Shown here: piece after piece, positions 1 to 9,463 of the stretch
Layout: every line of letters begins with the position of its first letter
Numbering within the stretch: position 1 is the stretch's first letter
Assembly (NCBI GenBank): GCA_902782245.1
Contig: CACZMI010000002.1
Location: 62,001-126,000 of the forward strand
From: an uncultured Bacteroidales bacterium
GTDB lineage: Bacteria; Bacteroidota; Bacteroidia; Bacteroidales; Bacteroidaceae
DNA length: 64,000 nucleotides
Direction: 5' to 3'
Program-made: the position numbers and the translations under genes
Notes under the pieces: generated by a model
The model's input: only the letters and a program-made list of their open reading frames with translations
What the model was told of the DNA's origin: nothing
Databases searched by the model: none

Positions 1-597
1 GGACAGTTGAGCCGAAAAGGCTACAATGCCCAGAGGAAGCGTCCAGATAAGACCGCTGATGAGCTTGAACAAAAGGTCTTGCAATCCCAATACGCCCTTT
101 ACAACAACCGCCTTGTTCTCTGATTCAGGCAGGCGCGACAGTGCTATTCCTATGGCAAAGGCCAGGATAAGCAGTGACAGCACGTTGCCCTCCAGGAACG
201 GACGGACCAGGTTGTTGGGTATAATGCTTATGATATGTTCCGAGTATGAAAGGTCTGTGTTTAAGGCTGCTGCCTGTTCCTGTCCGTTAATGGCATCAAG
301 AGGCAGATTGCCCGGTGCTATTAAGATATACAGGATGGCACCTACAACGGCTGCGGCAAAAGTGGTGAGCAGGGTGTAGGTGAGAGTCTGACCGAATATC
401 CGGCCCGATCCCTTGGTGCCGAACGATGCGAATGTGGTAATCACTGCCAGTACTATGGTGGGAACAGCCAACAACTGGAACAGTCTGGTATAGACAGTGG
501 CGATGAATCCCATCGTGGCATCCAGCCATCCAATTCCCAGCATTCCCAAAACAGCACCCAAGACAAGTGCCGCAATCCAGATCAGTGTTCTTTTCAT
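1..597 (-). CDS. DAACS-family dicarboxylate/amino acid:cation symporter (C-terminus outside window)
   Basis: The first 199 residues of an inner-membrane cation-coupled symporter are visible; the reading frame stays open at the left edge. The N-terminus has several long hydrophobic stretches, and the text LFQLLAVPTIVLAVITTF resembles the start of the GltP/DctA/TcyP family, where a conserved proline-containing helix follows the second segment. The start ATG at 597 lies one base past the stop of the TonB receptor upstream, so it is the last visible gene of the operon. The family moves glutamate, dicarboxylates, serine or cystine with Na+ or H+. The substrate is not readable here; the shared promoter with sulfur amino-acid genes makes cystine a reasonable guess only. 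Confidence 0.8.
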   Translation of the reverse strand, partial: MKRTLIWIAALVLGAVLGMLGIGWLDATMGFIATVYTRLFQLLAVPTIVLAVITTFASFGTKGSGRIFGQTLTYTLLTTFAAAVVGAILYILIAPGNLPLDAINGQEQAAALNTDLSYSEHIISIIPNNLVRPFLEGNVLSLLILAFAIGIALSRLPESENKAVVVKGVLGLQDLLFKLISGLIWTLPLGIVAFSAQLS

Positions 598-598
598 A

Positions 599-2551
599 CT
601 ATATTTCTATTGTCAGGTTTACATAAATGTTACGTCCCTTTTGGGGTATGTCGTTCCAATCGGCATAAGTGGCGTAGTACTTGTCCAGCAGATTCTCCAC
701 TCCGGCCCTTACTGTGAGATACCTGTAACGGTACTGCGCCGAGAGGTTGAGTATAGTCCATCGGGCCGATGCCGTCTCTCCGTATTTCTGTCCCCAGACC
801 TTCTGGCGGCCGTTTCCCTTGACCTCTATCTGTCCGCTCCAGGGTCCTTTTGCAAAGTCAAGGTCTGTCTGCCAGGTAATCGGAGCGATCAAAGGTAGTG
901 CATCTCCCTGATTGTCGCGTCCTCTGCTGTATGAAACCTTTCCGCTCAGTTGCACGAAACGTCCTTCAAGTCCGCCTGTGAGTGAGAGATTGGCTATGGT
1001 GGCATGTTTCAGGTTACCGTATACCTTCACGCCCTCAGCACCCACGGTCATGGCGCTCAGTCTGGGTTCAAAATGGCCTATGATATAGTTGCTGAACAGG
1101 AATATGTTGGCATCGGCCCCGACAGAGAACAGTCCTTTGCTAAAATCGGCCGATGCGTTCAACTCTATGGCCGATTCGTTTTTGAGAGTTGGGTTGCCTA
1201 TGTAGTCATACTGGTCATAGGTGTTGTTCAGGTAGTATCCGTAGGCCTCGGTTACCGTGGGGGCCCGGCTGCCCCAGCCGGTACCGGCCGAGAAACCAAG
1301 GTTATCCGTAGCGGCAAAACTGTAGAGTGCTGCTACGCGGCCTGTGGTCTGATGGTAATAGTCCTTCATCATTGGGAAGAATACCTTCTGGGCATGATAA
1401 CCCTCCTCATTGTTGAGTTTTTGCCGCTGCCATGCCACCTTGGCCGACAGATGCAGGTTATGCCTTGAAGATATGCTGATGTCATCGGTCAGTGCCAGAC
1501 CGGTGTTGAGCGTGCCTACATCGGGCCATGTAACCATATACATGGGGGCGGCTCCTCCGGGATACATGGTCATGTCGGCAAACAGACGGTTGTAGTAGAG
1601 GTCATAGTTGAGTGCTATGTCGTGGCTGGCGAAGGATGTCAGGAGCAGACTGTAAAGACCTGTTGTCCAACTGTCACCGGGCATATCCATGTGAATTGCC
1701 ACATCGGGACGTGTGGTATCGTCCATGATATGGATTATGTGGTTGTAGTATGCCTTGGTCTCCCAACTTGCAGTGCTGAAAAGATGCCTGTATGAGACCG
1801 ATGTTATGAGCCCCTGGGCGGTGGATACATCCATGTTGAGGGCGGGGTAGCCTACGTCGGTTGCGCGGTCAAAGATTACCGTTCCCTCCAGTATGTCATT
1901 GCCGCTCAACCTGAAACCAAGATTGCTGAACAGGTTGATCTTGTGGAACTGTGAGAACTGCAGCCTGCTGCCGCCTCCCACATTGTAGCAGTCTGCGTCA
2001 CGGCGGAAAGCACCCAGATTGGCATAGGCGCGGCTGCCGCTCAATGCTGCATCGACCCCATAGACCTGCAGGTGACCGTTCCACTCGTGGCCGCCCAAAA
2101 CGTTCAGGCGGAACGGTTGGGCATCAAAACCGGCTTTGCGCAGGCGCAGGTCAAGGCTGCCTCCTATGTTTCCGGTGGCCTGCGGATTACCGTTAAGCCC
2201 GCTGTTGAGGCTTATGCTCTGCAGGTTGCCGCTCTCCACGTATGATGTCACAGGGTCCATCTTGTCGGTGCAGGCGTAGAAAATCTTCATGCCGTCAATG
2301 GTGGTGGAGAGCCTCTCGGTCTGCATGTTGTTGACTACCGGCTCCCAGGCGTATGACCCCCGGCGAACCATATTGACATTCCTGAGTACTGAGATATGCT
2401 CGTCAATACCTGCAGCCTGCCCCTTTACCGAACGGTTACGCCCGGTGGTGGTGCCTGATACAATATCCACCTCGTCCAGGTTCTGTGACCTTAGTGGCAG
2501 TGAGTCTGCATCCGTAAAGATGATGGCTGATATCAATAGTGTTCCCAGCAT
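599..2551 (-). CDS. TonB-dependent outer-membrane receptor, metal (copper)-receptor type
   Basis: 650 residues with a short signal peptide, a plug domain (about residues 20-150; the text NIGGSLDLRLRK is typical plug sequence) and a beta-barrel ending in YVNLTIEI, a C-terminal outer-membrane signature. A methionine/histidine-containing segment after a barrel strand (HIIHIMDDTTRP then HMDMPGD) resembles the OprC/NosA copper receptors. The lack of an N-terminal carboxypeptidase-like domain separates it from SusC. An in-frame TAG a few codons upstream leaves 2551 as the only good start. Its neighbour is a lipoprotein with a YtkA/FixH-like end, a fold often linked to copper. Metal uptake is inferred; the substrate is not proven. 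Confidence 0.8.
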   Translation of the reverse strand: MLGTLLISAIIFTDADSLPLRSQNLDEVDIVSGTTTGRNRSVKGQAAGIDEHISVLRNVNMVRRGSYAWEPVVNNMQTERLSTTIDGMKIFYACTDKMDPVTSYVESGNLQSISLNSGLNGNPQATGNIGGSLDLRLRKAGFDAQPFRLNVLGGHEWNGHLQVYGVDAALSGSRAYANLGAFRRDADCYNVGGGSRLQFSQFHKINLFSNLGFRLSGNDILEGTVIFDRATDVGYPALNMDVSTAQGLITSVSYRHLFSTASWETKAYYNHIIHIMDDTTRPDVAIHMDMPGDSWTTGLYSLLLTSFASHDIALNYDLYYNRLFADMTMYPGGAAPMYMVTWPDVGTLNTGLALTDDISISSRHNLHLSAKVAWQRQKLNNEEGYHAQKVFFPMMKDYYHQTTGRVAALYSFAATDNLGFSAGTGWGSRAPTVTEAYGYYLNNTYDQYDYIGNPTLKNESAIELNASADFSKGLFSVGADANIFLFSNYIIGHFEPRLSAMTVGAEGVKVYGNLKHATIANLSLTGGLEGRFVQLSGKVSYSRGRDNQGDALPLIAPITWQTDLDFAKGPWSGQIEVKGNGRQKVWGQKYGETASARWTILNLSAQYRYRYLTVRAGVENLLDKYYATYADWNDIPQKGRNIYVNLTIEI

Positions 2552-2583
2552 AGGAATGTCAGAATGATTATGGTTCTAAAAGG

Positions 2584-3543
2584 TTAAAGAGTCACGTCCC
2601 AGAAGAGTGAACTGTATCCGTCCTTCAGGTCATCGCCGCCGGCAACAATGTTGCCCTGCAGGTCACGCACGGTAAAGTGTATGCGCCACAGTCCGGTCAT
2701 AGTAAGGTTTACAGTACCCTGGTAACTGCCGTCTGCCTGTCTGGTAAGCGGAGTGTTATCGGGTGATGTGTGGTTACCCATATCGGGCATGCGCGGGTCT
2801 ATATCCACCCGGAATGACTCTGATGCAATGGCATACGGAGTGGTTGCGGGAGTACTCTTTTTGGATACGTAGGCCTTCAGTGTGTTGGCGCCGGTCTTTA
2901 GGTCGGTGGGGTTGACAATAGAGATATAGTATGTGTCATCTCCCTGCTTGAATGATTTTACCCACTCCTGTCCTGCGGGCAGCGGATCGACAGTGATATC
3001 GGCCTCCTCTACAGAACCTTTTGATCCCAGTACGCTTACGTTGTAGCCCAGAGTCCATGAGCCGCTCTCGCCCGAACTCATTATGAACGATATCCAGGTG
3101 CGCTTGACGGCAGCGTAAGAGTCATTGAAACTCTCGGCCGGGCCCGATACCGGGGTGCTGTGCCTCATGTTCATCTTGACCATGAGCATTACCGGACTCA
3201 GGTCAGTGAGTTCATAGTTCTTTACATAGTTGCCGTTTTTCTTCTTGGTGACGACAAAATAGAGTTCGTTGTATCCAACGTTGAACTTTCCGGTGCGGGA
3301 GTAGGCAAAGACATTGTACTTGCCGTCAACTACGGTAGAGAGTTCGGGGATGATCTTTACGGTCTCCAGGAAACGGAATACCTGGAGGGCCTCCTCGGCT
3401 GAGCAGCAGTCTGTATCGCCGTCAAATGTAACTCCGGGAATCTCTATATCCTGTGTACCCTGATCGTCGTTTGAATTGCAGGAGTTGAGGGCAGTGCCTA
3501 AAAGCACTGCCACTCCTGCTATCAGATAATTCTTTATTCTCAT
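2584..3543 (-). CDS. Lipoprotein with C-terminal YtkA/FixH-like domain
   Basis: 319 residues starting with a lipoprotein signal (GTALNSC, cysteine near residue 22), so probably anchored in the outer membrane or facing the periplasm. The final third, around RMPDMGNHTSP and then GTVNLTMTGLWRIHFTVRD, follows the pattern of YtkA-like domains: a Pro-Met motif, a histidine, then the small Ig-like strand run of MTGxW. The middle part is not recognised. It sits between SusD and the metal-type TonB receptor with short gaps (28 and 32 bases), so it is likely co-transcribed. It may hand a metal or metal complex to the receptor; this is an inference from motif and position. Confidence 0.65.
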   Translation of the reverse strand: MRIKNYLIAGVAVLLGTALNSCNSNDDQGTQDIEIPGVTFDGDTDCCSAEEALQVFRFLETVKIIPELSTVVDGKYNVFAYSRTGKFNVGYNELYFVVTKKKNGNYVKNYELTDLSPVMLMVKMNMRHSTPVSGPAESFNDSYAAVKRTWISFIMSSGESGSWTLGYNVSVLGSKGSVEEADITVDPLPAGQEWVKSFKQGDDTYYISIVNPTDLKTGANTLKAYVSKKSTPATTPYAIASESFRVDIDPRMPDMGNHTSPDNTPLTRQADGSYQGTVNLTMTGLWRIHFTVRDLQGNIVAGGDDLKDGYSSLFWDVTL

Positions 3544-3571
3544 AATATATCCTCTTCCATTTTAATAGTTA

Positions 3572-5221
3572 TCAGAATCCCGGGTTCTGGGCTATGCCAA
3601 GGTCTTCACGTGACAGACCCAGCGGAATGGGCTGACGGTAGTTGCGGCCCTTCACGTTGTTGTATTTGGCCTTAAGATGGTTGTGAACCTTCTCAAAGTA
3701 CTGACGCTGCTCGGCGGTGAACTCCTGCTTGCTCTCCCAGTCATCGGCAAAGTGCTTGTAGTGGCTAACCTTCTTTACAGATGAGATAAGGTCTTTCCAG
3801 CGCAGGTTGTTGTAGAGTGAGAACTGCTCATATGTGAATTCATAGTCCCACTCGCGCTTGATAACGTCCAGGTTAAGGGTATTGGCGGTTACGCCCGATA
3901 TGCCTGCACGGGTGCGGAGCTGGTTGAACGGAGCCACAGCCTCGGCAGTGCGGCCCAGCTGAACCAGAGCCTCGGCCTTGATAAGCAGCACCTCGGCGTA
4001 ACGGATCTCAATGCGGTCAACGGAGTTCTTTGTTATCTCCAGGTTCTCGGAATTCTCATAACTCTGGTCAACGCCCTTACCGTTTACGGGTGTATATACG
4101 GGAGAGTAGTAGGTGTAGGTCTGACCGTCGGCAGGGTTTTTAAGTTCGGTGAAATAGGTCTTGGCCAGACGCTTGTCGTTGGGCTGTTCTGCCTTCCAGT
4201 CATCATAGAGGTCGTCATCGGCCACCTCGGTATGGTTCTGAGAGTACTTCTTTCCGTTCTGTCCGTTCTGGAACGGGAATGTCCATGAGCAGTGGGTCTG
4301 ATGGTTACCCTGGGCATCCAGTCTGTCTCCGTCATGGGCGATGGTAAACAGATGCTCGTTGTCACCAAGTTTGTTGCTCTCGTAATCACGTCCGAACAGT
4401 TTTGCAAAATCGGGAGCCAGAGCCAGACGGCCGCTGTTGATTACCTTGTCGGCATATTCTACGGCTTTCTCCAGATATGCGGGTGTTGTCTTGAACTCGG
4501 GGTCTGTCTGGGTGTTGGCTATGGCTGCTACCTCATCATATGTAAGGGGATTGTCTCCAAGTACCAGATATGTGCGTGCCAGGAGTGCCTGTGCAGCCTG
4601 CTTTGAAGGAACACGGGGATCACCTGTGTAGTCCAGAAGCAACTCCTCGGCGCTGTTAAGGTCGCTGATTATCTGGTCAAATACCTTGTCCAGGCTCTGA
4701 CGCTCTGTAGTGCTTCCGCCATTCTCGGTGAATACCGGAATCTCACCCCACAGCTGAGCCAGTTTCAGGTTGGCCAGGGCACGAAGGAACTTGGCCTTAC
4801 CTACGGCAGCGTTATAACCGGCATCAGTTACCTTGCCAAGTGCCTTTGAGTTATTGATGGTTACAATAGCCTCGTTGGCCTGGGCAACGCCAAGCAGCAG
4901 ATGGTTGAATATCTTGATCTGATACCAGGTGTCGGGAGCCTGCTCAAAACGGCTGTTCAGAGGTCCTTCCTTCTCCTCGGTGCCCTCAAATGAGATGAGT
5001 TTGTTTGAGTTGAGTTCAACTATGAATGAGAATGATGAACTCAGGGGCTGCCAGTGGCTGTAGATACCGTTTACCAGGGCCAGTGCGCTGGCATCGTCAT
5101 CCACAACATTGTTCTCATCGATAATCTGTTGTTCTACTACCTCGTCATCCTTGTCGCATGACGAAAAACCTGTTAAGATTGCAGCTGCTATAGCTGCGCC
5201 GAAAAGTAAATTCTTTTTCAT
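3572..5221 (-). CDS. SusD/RagB-family surface lipoprotein
   Basis: 549 residues, the usual SusD length, with a lipoprotein signal ending GFSSC (cysteine about residue 22). The body is helical and TPR-like; residues around AKFLRALANLKLAQLWGEIPVFT are the classic SusD signature, and the C-terminus (RQPIPLGLSREDLGIAQNPGF) matches the family end NP(G/N)F. SusD caps the SusC barrel on the cell surface and binds the nutrient. It follows SusC by 37 bases in the same operon. No glycoside hydrolase is encoded beside it, which together with the nearby symporter and metal-type receptor argues that this pair may not serve a polysaccharide. Confidence 0.95.
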   Translation of the reverse strand: MKKNLLFGAAIAAAILTGFSSCDKDDEVVEQQIIDENNVVDDDASALALVNGIYSHWQPLSSSFSFIVELNSNKLISFEGTEEKEGPLNSRFEQAPDTWYQIKIFNHLLLGVAQANEAIVTINNSKALGKVTDAGYNAAVGKAKFLRALANLKLAQLWGEIPVFTENGGSTTERQSLDKVFDQIISDLNSAEELLLDYTGDPRVPSKQAAQALLARTYLVLGDNPLTYDEVAAIANTQTDPEFKTTPAYLEKAVEYADKVINSGRLALAPDFAKLFGRDYESNKLGDNEHLFTIAHDGDRLDAQGNHQTHCSWTFPFQNGQNGKKYSQNHTEVADDDLYDDWKAEQPNDKRLAKTYFTELKNPADGQTYTYYSPVYTPVNGKGVDQSYENSENLEITKNSVDRIEIRYAEVLLIKAEALVQLGRTAEAVAPFNQLRTRAGISGVTANTLNLDVIKREWDYEFTYEQFSLYNNLRWKDLISSVKKVSHYKHFADDWESKQEFTAEQRQYFEKVHNHLKAKYNNVKGRNYRQPIPLGLSREDLGIAQNPGF

Positions 5222-5258
5222 GATTGTGTATTTTTTTAAATGGTTAATGTTGTAATGA

Positions 5259-8200
5259 TTATAGTGTCACGCTGATTCCAAAACTGATTGTGCGGGCCGA
5301 AGGATACGCGCCGCTGTCTGTCCCGCTGCTTACCTCTGGGTCATAGCCCTTGTAGGGTGTTATGGTAAGCAGGTTGCTGCCGGTGGCGTAAATGCGTATT
5401 CCTTCAATCTTGTAGTCACGGCTCAATTCTACTGTCCTGAACCTGTATGCCAGGGTCAGATTCTTTAGCTTGAGGTATGACGCACTCTGTACGTATCGGC
5501 TGTCGATATATGATATGGGGCGAGCCAGTGATGCCAGAGGCAGGGTGTTGCCGCCTTTCTCGGGAGTCCATGAGTCCAGTACGGTGGTGAGTACGTTATA
5601 TGAGTCACCTGTCATCTCAAGACGGCGTCCCAGGGCATTGTAGAGTTCATTCCCGTAACTTCCGCTCAGGGCCAGCGACAGGTCAATCCTGCGGTAGGTG
5701 AACTGTGATGAGAGTCCGTATACCAGATCGGGCTGTATGCTTCCCAGTATCACACGGTCATTGCCGTCTATGCGGTGGTCATTGTTTACGTCAACATATC
5801 TGATATCGCCCGGTTTGGGGGTGAGTCCGTTTACGGTGGGCAGTTGGCTTACGTCATCTCCGGTCTGTACTATTCCGTCAAACCTGAGTCCGTAGAATGA
5901 TCCCAGCGCCTCTCCCTTGCGCAGTATCTGCTGGCTGTCAGAACCTTGTATGACATTGTTGGTTGTACCCATGTCGGTAATCTCATTGCGGTTGAATGAC
6001 ACGTTGGCGCTAACGTTCCACTTAATGCTGCGGCGCTGTATGAGAGCGGCGGTTGCAGAGAGTTCAACACCTTTGTTCACCACGTTGCCTACATTCTGAA
6101 GTTGGGTGTTCACGCCTGTGGCAAAACCTGTTGGGACCTGGAGCAGAAGGTCGCTGGTCTTCTTGTAATATGCATCGAATACAAGTGTCAGGCGGCTGCG
6201 CCACAGGCCCAGGTCGAATCCTGCATTGTATGATGCGGTGGTCTCCCATTTGAGGCTTGTGTTCTTGGTGTTGGATTTGGAGTAACTGCTGCTGCCTCCG
6301 TAGGATCCGGTGGCGAATGTGGTGGAGAATGCATAGTCCGGAATTTCCTGGTTACCTACCTGACCGCCCGACAGGCGTACCTTAAGGTAATCAATGCTCC
6401 TTACTCCGCTCAGGAAACTCTCCTTGTCCACGTTCCATGAAAGGCCTACTGACGGAAAGTAACCCCAGCGGTGTCCCTTGGCAAAGCGGCTTGAGTTATC
6501 GGCACGGAAGGTGGCGGTAACATTGTAACGGTCCTTGAGCGAGTAGTTGACACGTGCCAGCACAGAGTTAAGCTGTGACTCTGTCAGACCGGTCTGAGGA
6601 GTGTAGATATTGGCACCGTCGCCCAGGTTGTACTGCTTGAGAGACTCGTTTGTAAAGTGGTTGGTACGTATGGAACTGTAGTTTGATGCCGATGTCTGGC
6701 GGGTATATCCTACAAGCACGTCGATGTAATTGTCAAAGTTTATGTCACGGGTGTAACTGGCGGTGTACTCCTGCTGCCATACATCGGTCTGACGGTTACC
6801 CGTTCCGCCTATACCCTGAGTGGCCAGACCTAGTGATGTGTATGCTCCTGAGAAATAGTTCTGGGTAAGATGCTCACTGTTAAGGCCTACTGTTGCCTTA
6901 AAGAGAAGGCTTCCCACACGCAGACTGGCCCATACGTTTGTGAGCAGGTAGTTGTTTATATTCTCTGCCACACTCTCCTTTAAGTCATAGACGGGATTGG
7001 CCGAGTGGTCACCAATGGCAAAGTATGCATACTCATAGGGGTTGCTGAAATTATAACTGCCGTCGGCGTTGTAGATTTCTACGACCGGGGGAACCAGCAG
7101 GGCATAGACAAAACTGTTGGTTATGCCGGCCGAATAGGGTGATGAGTTGAATACCTGAGCCTCGGTCGATGTGAGTCCGTTCTGGCGTGAGCGGCCCAGA
7201 GTGGCGTTCACACCCAGTTTCAGGTTTTTCTTGAGGTCCCACTCGGAGTTGGTGTGGAAATTGTAACGGTCAAATCCGCTGTTAAGCAGTATACCCTCCT
7301 GATTTGTAGCGCTCACGGAGAATGAGTACCGGCTCTTGTCTGTGGCACCGGTCACGCTCAGGTCATGGCTTTGCTGGATTGCAGTACGCAGCAGGGTGCT
7401 CTGCCAGTCTGTACCTTCACCAAGAGAGGCAATCTGTTCATCAGTATAGCCGCCGCGGTTGCCGTAGTAGTCTTTCTGAAATCGTGCCCACTCGGATGCG
7501 TTCATCAAATCCAGTTTCCTGGTAATGTTGCTCACGCCAAAATCATATGTGTAGTTGATGATGGCCTTGCCGTCTCCTGCCTTACCCTGCTTGGTGGTAA
7601 CCAGGATCACACCGTTGGCGCCGCGTGAGCCGTATATGGCTGTGGCCGATACGTCCTTCAGTACCTCGACCGATTCTATATCACCGGGATTGATGGTTGA
7701 GAGCGGGTTGAGTGAGCTCTCAATTGCTCCCAGTCCCGTACCGCTGTTGGCGGCATCCTTGAAGTAGATGAATCCGTCAATAACGTACAGAGGTTCGTTG
7801 CTGGCATTGACCGAGTTGCCGCCGCGGATGCGTATATGGCTGTCGGCTCCGGGCTGACCGCTTGACGCTGTTACGTTCAGACCTGCCACCATGCCGCTCA
7901 ACGCTCCGTCCAGAGTGGGGGCCTTGGACTGACTGAACACATCGGCCTTTACTGAGGCCACACTACCGGTAAGTTGGGTCTGTTTCTGAGTGCCGTAACC
8001 TATGATTACCACCTCGCTGAGTGTGTTGACTTCCTCGGATAACTGTATGTCAATGGGCTCAGACTCATCGTATACATCAATCTCCTGAGTGCGGTAACCT
8101 ATGTATTCCACGGTAAGTGTCAGAGGCAGATCCTCCTTGGTTTCAAGGCGGAAATTACCTTCCAGGTCTGTGGTGGCACCCACGCCCTTGCCGGACTTGA

Positions 8201-8330
8201 CATATACCTGTGCGCTTATGAGTGACTCACCGGTGGCGGCATCGGTCACGGTGCCGGTAAGTACAGTCTGGGAGGTGGCGGTAAGAGTGATGATTAAAGA
8301 CAGTGTCAGAGTAAAATACAGTTTTTTCAT
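5259..8330 (-). CDS. SusC/RagA-family TonB-linked outer-membrane transporter
   Basis: 1023 residues. After a signal peptide comes a carboxypeptidase-like regulatory domain (about 25-105; TGTVTDAATGESLISAQVYV), then a TonB-box-like stretch and plug (VVIIGYGTQKQTQLTGSVASV, then IRIRGGNSVNASNEPLYVIDGF), then a barrel ending in RTISFGISVTL. These are the diagnostic SusC features. It pairs with the SusD gene downstream for active import of a bulky nutrient, powered by TonB. It lies 80 bases after the solute-binding-like gene, which I read as the first gene of the operon. Confidence 0.95.
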   Translation of the reverse strand: MKKLYFTLTLSLIITLTATSQTVLTGTVTDAATGESLISAQVYVKSGKGVGATTDLEGNFRLETKEDLPLTLTVEYIGYRTQEIDVYDESEPIDIQLSEEVNTLSEVVIIGYGTQKQTQLTGSVASVKADVFSQSKAPTLDGALSGMVAGLNVTASSGQPGADSHIRIRGGNSVNASNEPLYVIDGFIYFKDAANSGTGLGAIESSLNPLSTINPGDIESVEVLKDVSATAIYGSRGANGVILVTTKQGKAGDGKAIINYTYDFGVSNITRKLDLMNASEWARFQKDYYGNRGGYTDEQIASLGEGTDWQSTLLRTAIQQSHDLSVTGATDKSRYSFSVSATNQEGILLNSGFDRYNFHTNSEWDLKKNLKLGVNATLGRSRQNGLTSTEAQVFNSSPYSAGITNSFVYALLVPPVVEIYNADGSYNFSNPYEYAYFAIGDHSANPVYDLKESVAENINNYLLTNVWASLRVGSLLFKATVGLNSEHLTQNYFSGAYTSLGLATQGIGGTGNRQTDVWQQEYTASYTRDINFDNYIDVLVGYTRQTSASNYSSIRTNHFTNESLKQYNLGDGANIYTPQTGLTESQLNSVLARVNYSLKDRYNVTATFRADNSSRFAKGHRWGYFPSVGLSWNVDKESFLSGVRSIDYLKVRLSGGQVGNQEIPDYAFSTTFATGSYGGSSSYSKSNTKNTSLKWETTASYNAGFDLGLWRSRLTLVFDAYYKKTSDLLLQVPTGFATGVNTQLQNVGNVVNKGVELSATAALIQRRSIKWNVSANVSFNRNEITDMGTTNNVIQGSDSQQILRKGEALGSFYGLRFDGIVQTGDDVSQLPTVNGLTPKPGDIRYVDVNNDHRIDGNDRVILGSIQPDLVYGLSSQFTYRRIDLSLALSGSYGNELYNALGRRLEMTGDSYNVLTTVLDSWTPEKGGNTLPLASLARPISYIDSRYVQSASYLKLKNLTLAYRFRTVELSRDYKIEGIRIYATGSNLLTITPYKGYDPEVSSGTDSGAYPSARTISFGISVTL

Positions 8331-8410
8331 ATGTACAGTATTCCCTTGGGAGCGGGACCAGATGCCCGTTCCTGACTATTGATTTACAATAAAAAAGTGT
8401 GCTTGGTCTC

Positions 8411-9286
8411 TTATTTCTGAGCCAGGTCGCGGCTTGATATGCGCTGCAGCTGGGCGGTCAGTTCGTTGGGTGACAATGAAAGCATTCCGTAACAGTGCAG
8501 ATCTGCAATTCCTGCCGTAAGTACCCAATTCACAAAGTCATTCATGGCCATATCGGCATGGTTATAGGCGAATCCTATGTTTCCTACAGGTATTTCATCA
8601 TAATTGTGCTGCTCCAGAAGCAGTATGATATCGTCCAGATCGGCACTCTCCAGAACCTGACGTCCGTGCTTGTCAAGATCCAGGGGCAGAAGTGACAGTG
8701 CAGATTCCGGCCTGCGGCTCTCCAGGTCAAAGATGTTGGGGATATAGTTTACGGTTACGCCCAGCGGGTCGCGGCTGATGGCGGTGGTAAGGAAAGCGTC
8801 ATCGCCCGATATCTTCTTACCCTTGTAGTCTGTCACATCCTGGTGCAGGTATGATGCATAGATGCGTGATGCTGAGAGCTGGCTGTTGCCTGTATAGATG
8901 TGTATCTTCTGCTGTGCGTCGGTAAGTTCCTCCTCGTCCTCATCCTCATTGACAAAGAAAAGTGAACGGAGCTTACGTGCATTGAGACGGTGTGATGTCA
9001 GACGTGCAGCCTCGGAGTCTGCAGTGGTGACCGGCAGGATTGCGTAACGTGCAAAACTGACGGCATCCTCATCGGTGGTGAGTTCAATCACCCTTTCGGC
9101 CTGAGCCTTTCCCTTTATGAACTCAAAGTTCAGGTCGGGGTGGATCTGACTGTATTTTTTTGTCCAGTTCTCAACAAGAGGGCGTGCAAATTCAGGTACG
9201 CGCAGTGAGATTGTCTCAACATCCTGTGCATTGGCATTAATACCAAGACCTAAAACCACTGCTATTATATAAAGTATCTTTTTCAT
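8411..9286 (-). CDS. Exported PstS-like (PBP superfamily) substrate-binding protein
   Basis: 291 residues with a Sec signal peptide cut near NANAQ. The rest has the feel of the PBP-like fold (type II periplasmic binding protein, PstS-like): a phosphate-loop style region near KGKAQAERVIELTTDEDAVSFARYAILPV and a late hinge region. An acidic cluster (NEDEDEEELTD) lies near residue 115. It is the first gene of the SusCD operon, directly behind the promoter. There is no ABC permease or ATPase nearby, so it may work as a free periplasmic binder or chaperone for the TonB systems. The family call is by general pattern, not by a unique motif. Confidence 0.55.
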   Translation of the reverse strand: MKKILYIIAVVLGLGINANAQDVETISLRVPEFARPLVENWTKKYSQIHPDLNFEFIKGKAQAERVIELTTDEDAVSFARYAILPVTTADSEAARLTSHRLNARKLRSLFFVNEDEDEEELTDAQQKIHIYTGNSQLSASRIYASYLHQDVTDYKGKKISGDDAFLTTAISRDPLGVTVNYIPNIFDLESRRPESALSLLPLDLDKHGRQVLESADLDDIILLLEQHNYDEIPVGNIGFAYNHADMAMNDFVNWVLTAGIADLHCYGMLSLSPNELTAQLQRISSRDLAQK

Positions 9287-9326
9287 ATCGTTATTGGACT
9301 GTTTTGTTCTGTTTCTTATTTCCGAT

Positions 9327-9359
9327 GCAAAGGTCGGTCAAATAGTATTTTGTTCCAAC
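9327..9359 (-). promoter_or_regulatory. Promoter of the SusCD operon with shared sulfur-operon box
   Basis: Read on the minus strand: GTTGGAA, 7 bases, CTATTTG, 3 bases, GACCTTTGC. The last element is the Bacteroidota -7 box (TAnnTTTG, first base changed) and the first sits where the -33 box should be. The same three blocks with identical spacing precede the Cys/Met enzyme operon at 11851-11883. The leader to the ATG at 9286 is about 35 bases. Confidence 0.7.
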
Positions 9360-9411
9360 AAAACTTAAAATATCAGAATACAAATTATATTGTCTATGGA
9401 ATGTGTAGAAT

Positions 9412-9447
9412 AAAAACGGCAAAAACGTTCTGCTTTTGCCGTTTTTG
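9412..9447 (-). terminator. Intrinsic terminator after the malY-like gene
   Basis: A hairpin with arms ACGGCAAAA and TTTTGCCGT is flanked on both sides by A or T runs, so it can work in either direction. It lies between the stop of the MalY-like gene and the promoter of the SusCD operon and separates the two minus-strand units. Confidence 0.8.
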
Positions 9448-9463
9448 TAGAATAATTCTACTG

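Noticed and set aside
1004..1468. Plus-strand open frame of 154 residues within the TonB receptor gene
   Set aside because: It lies wholly antisense to a strong receptor gene, has no family match, and reflects codon bias of the opposite strand.
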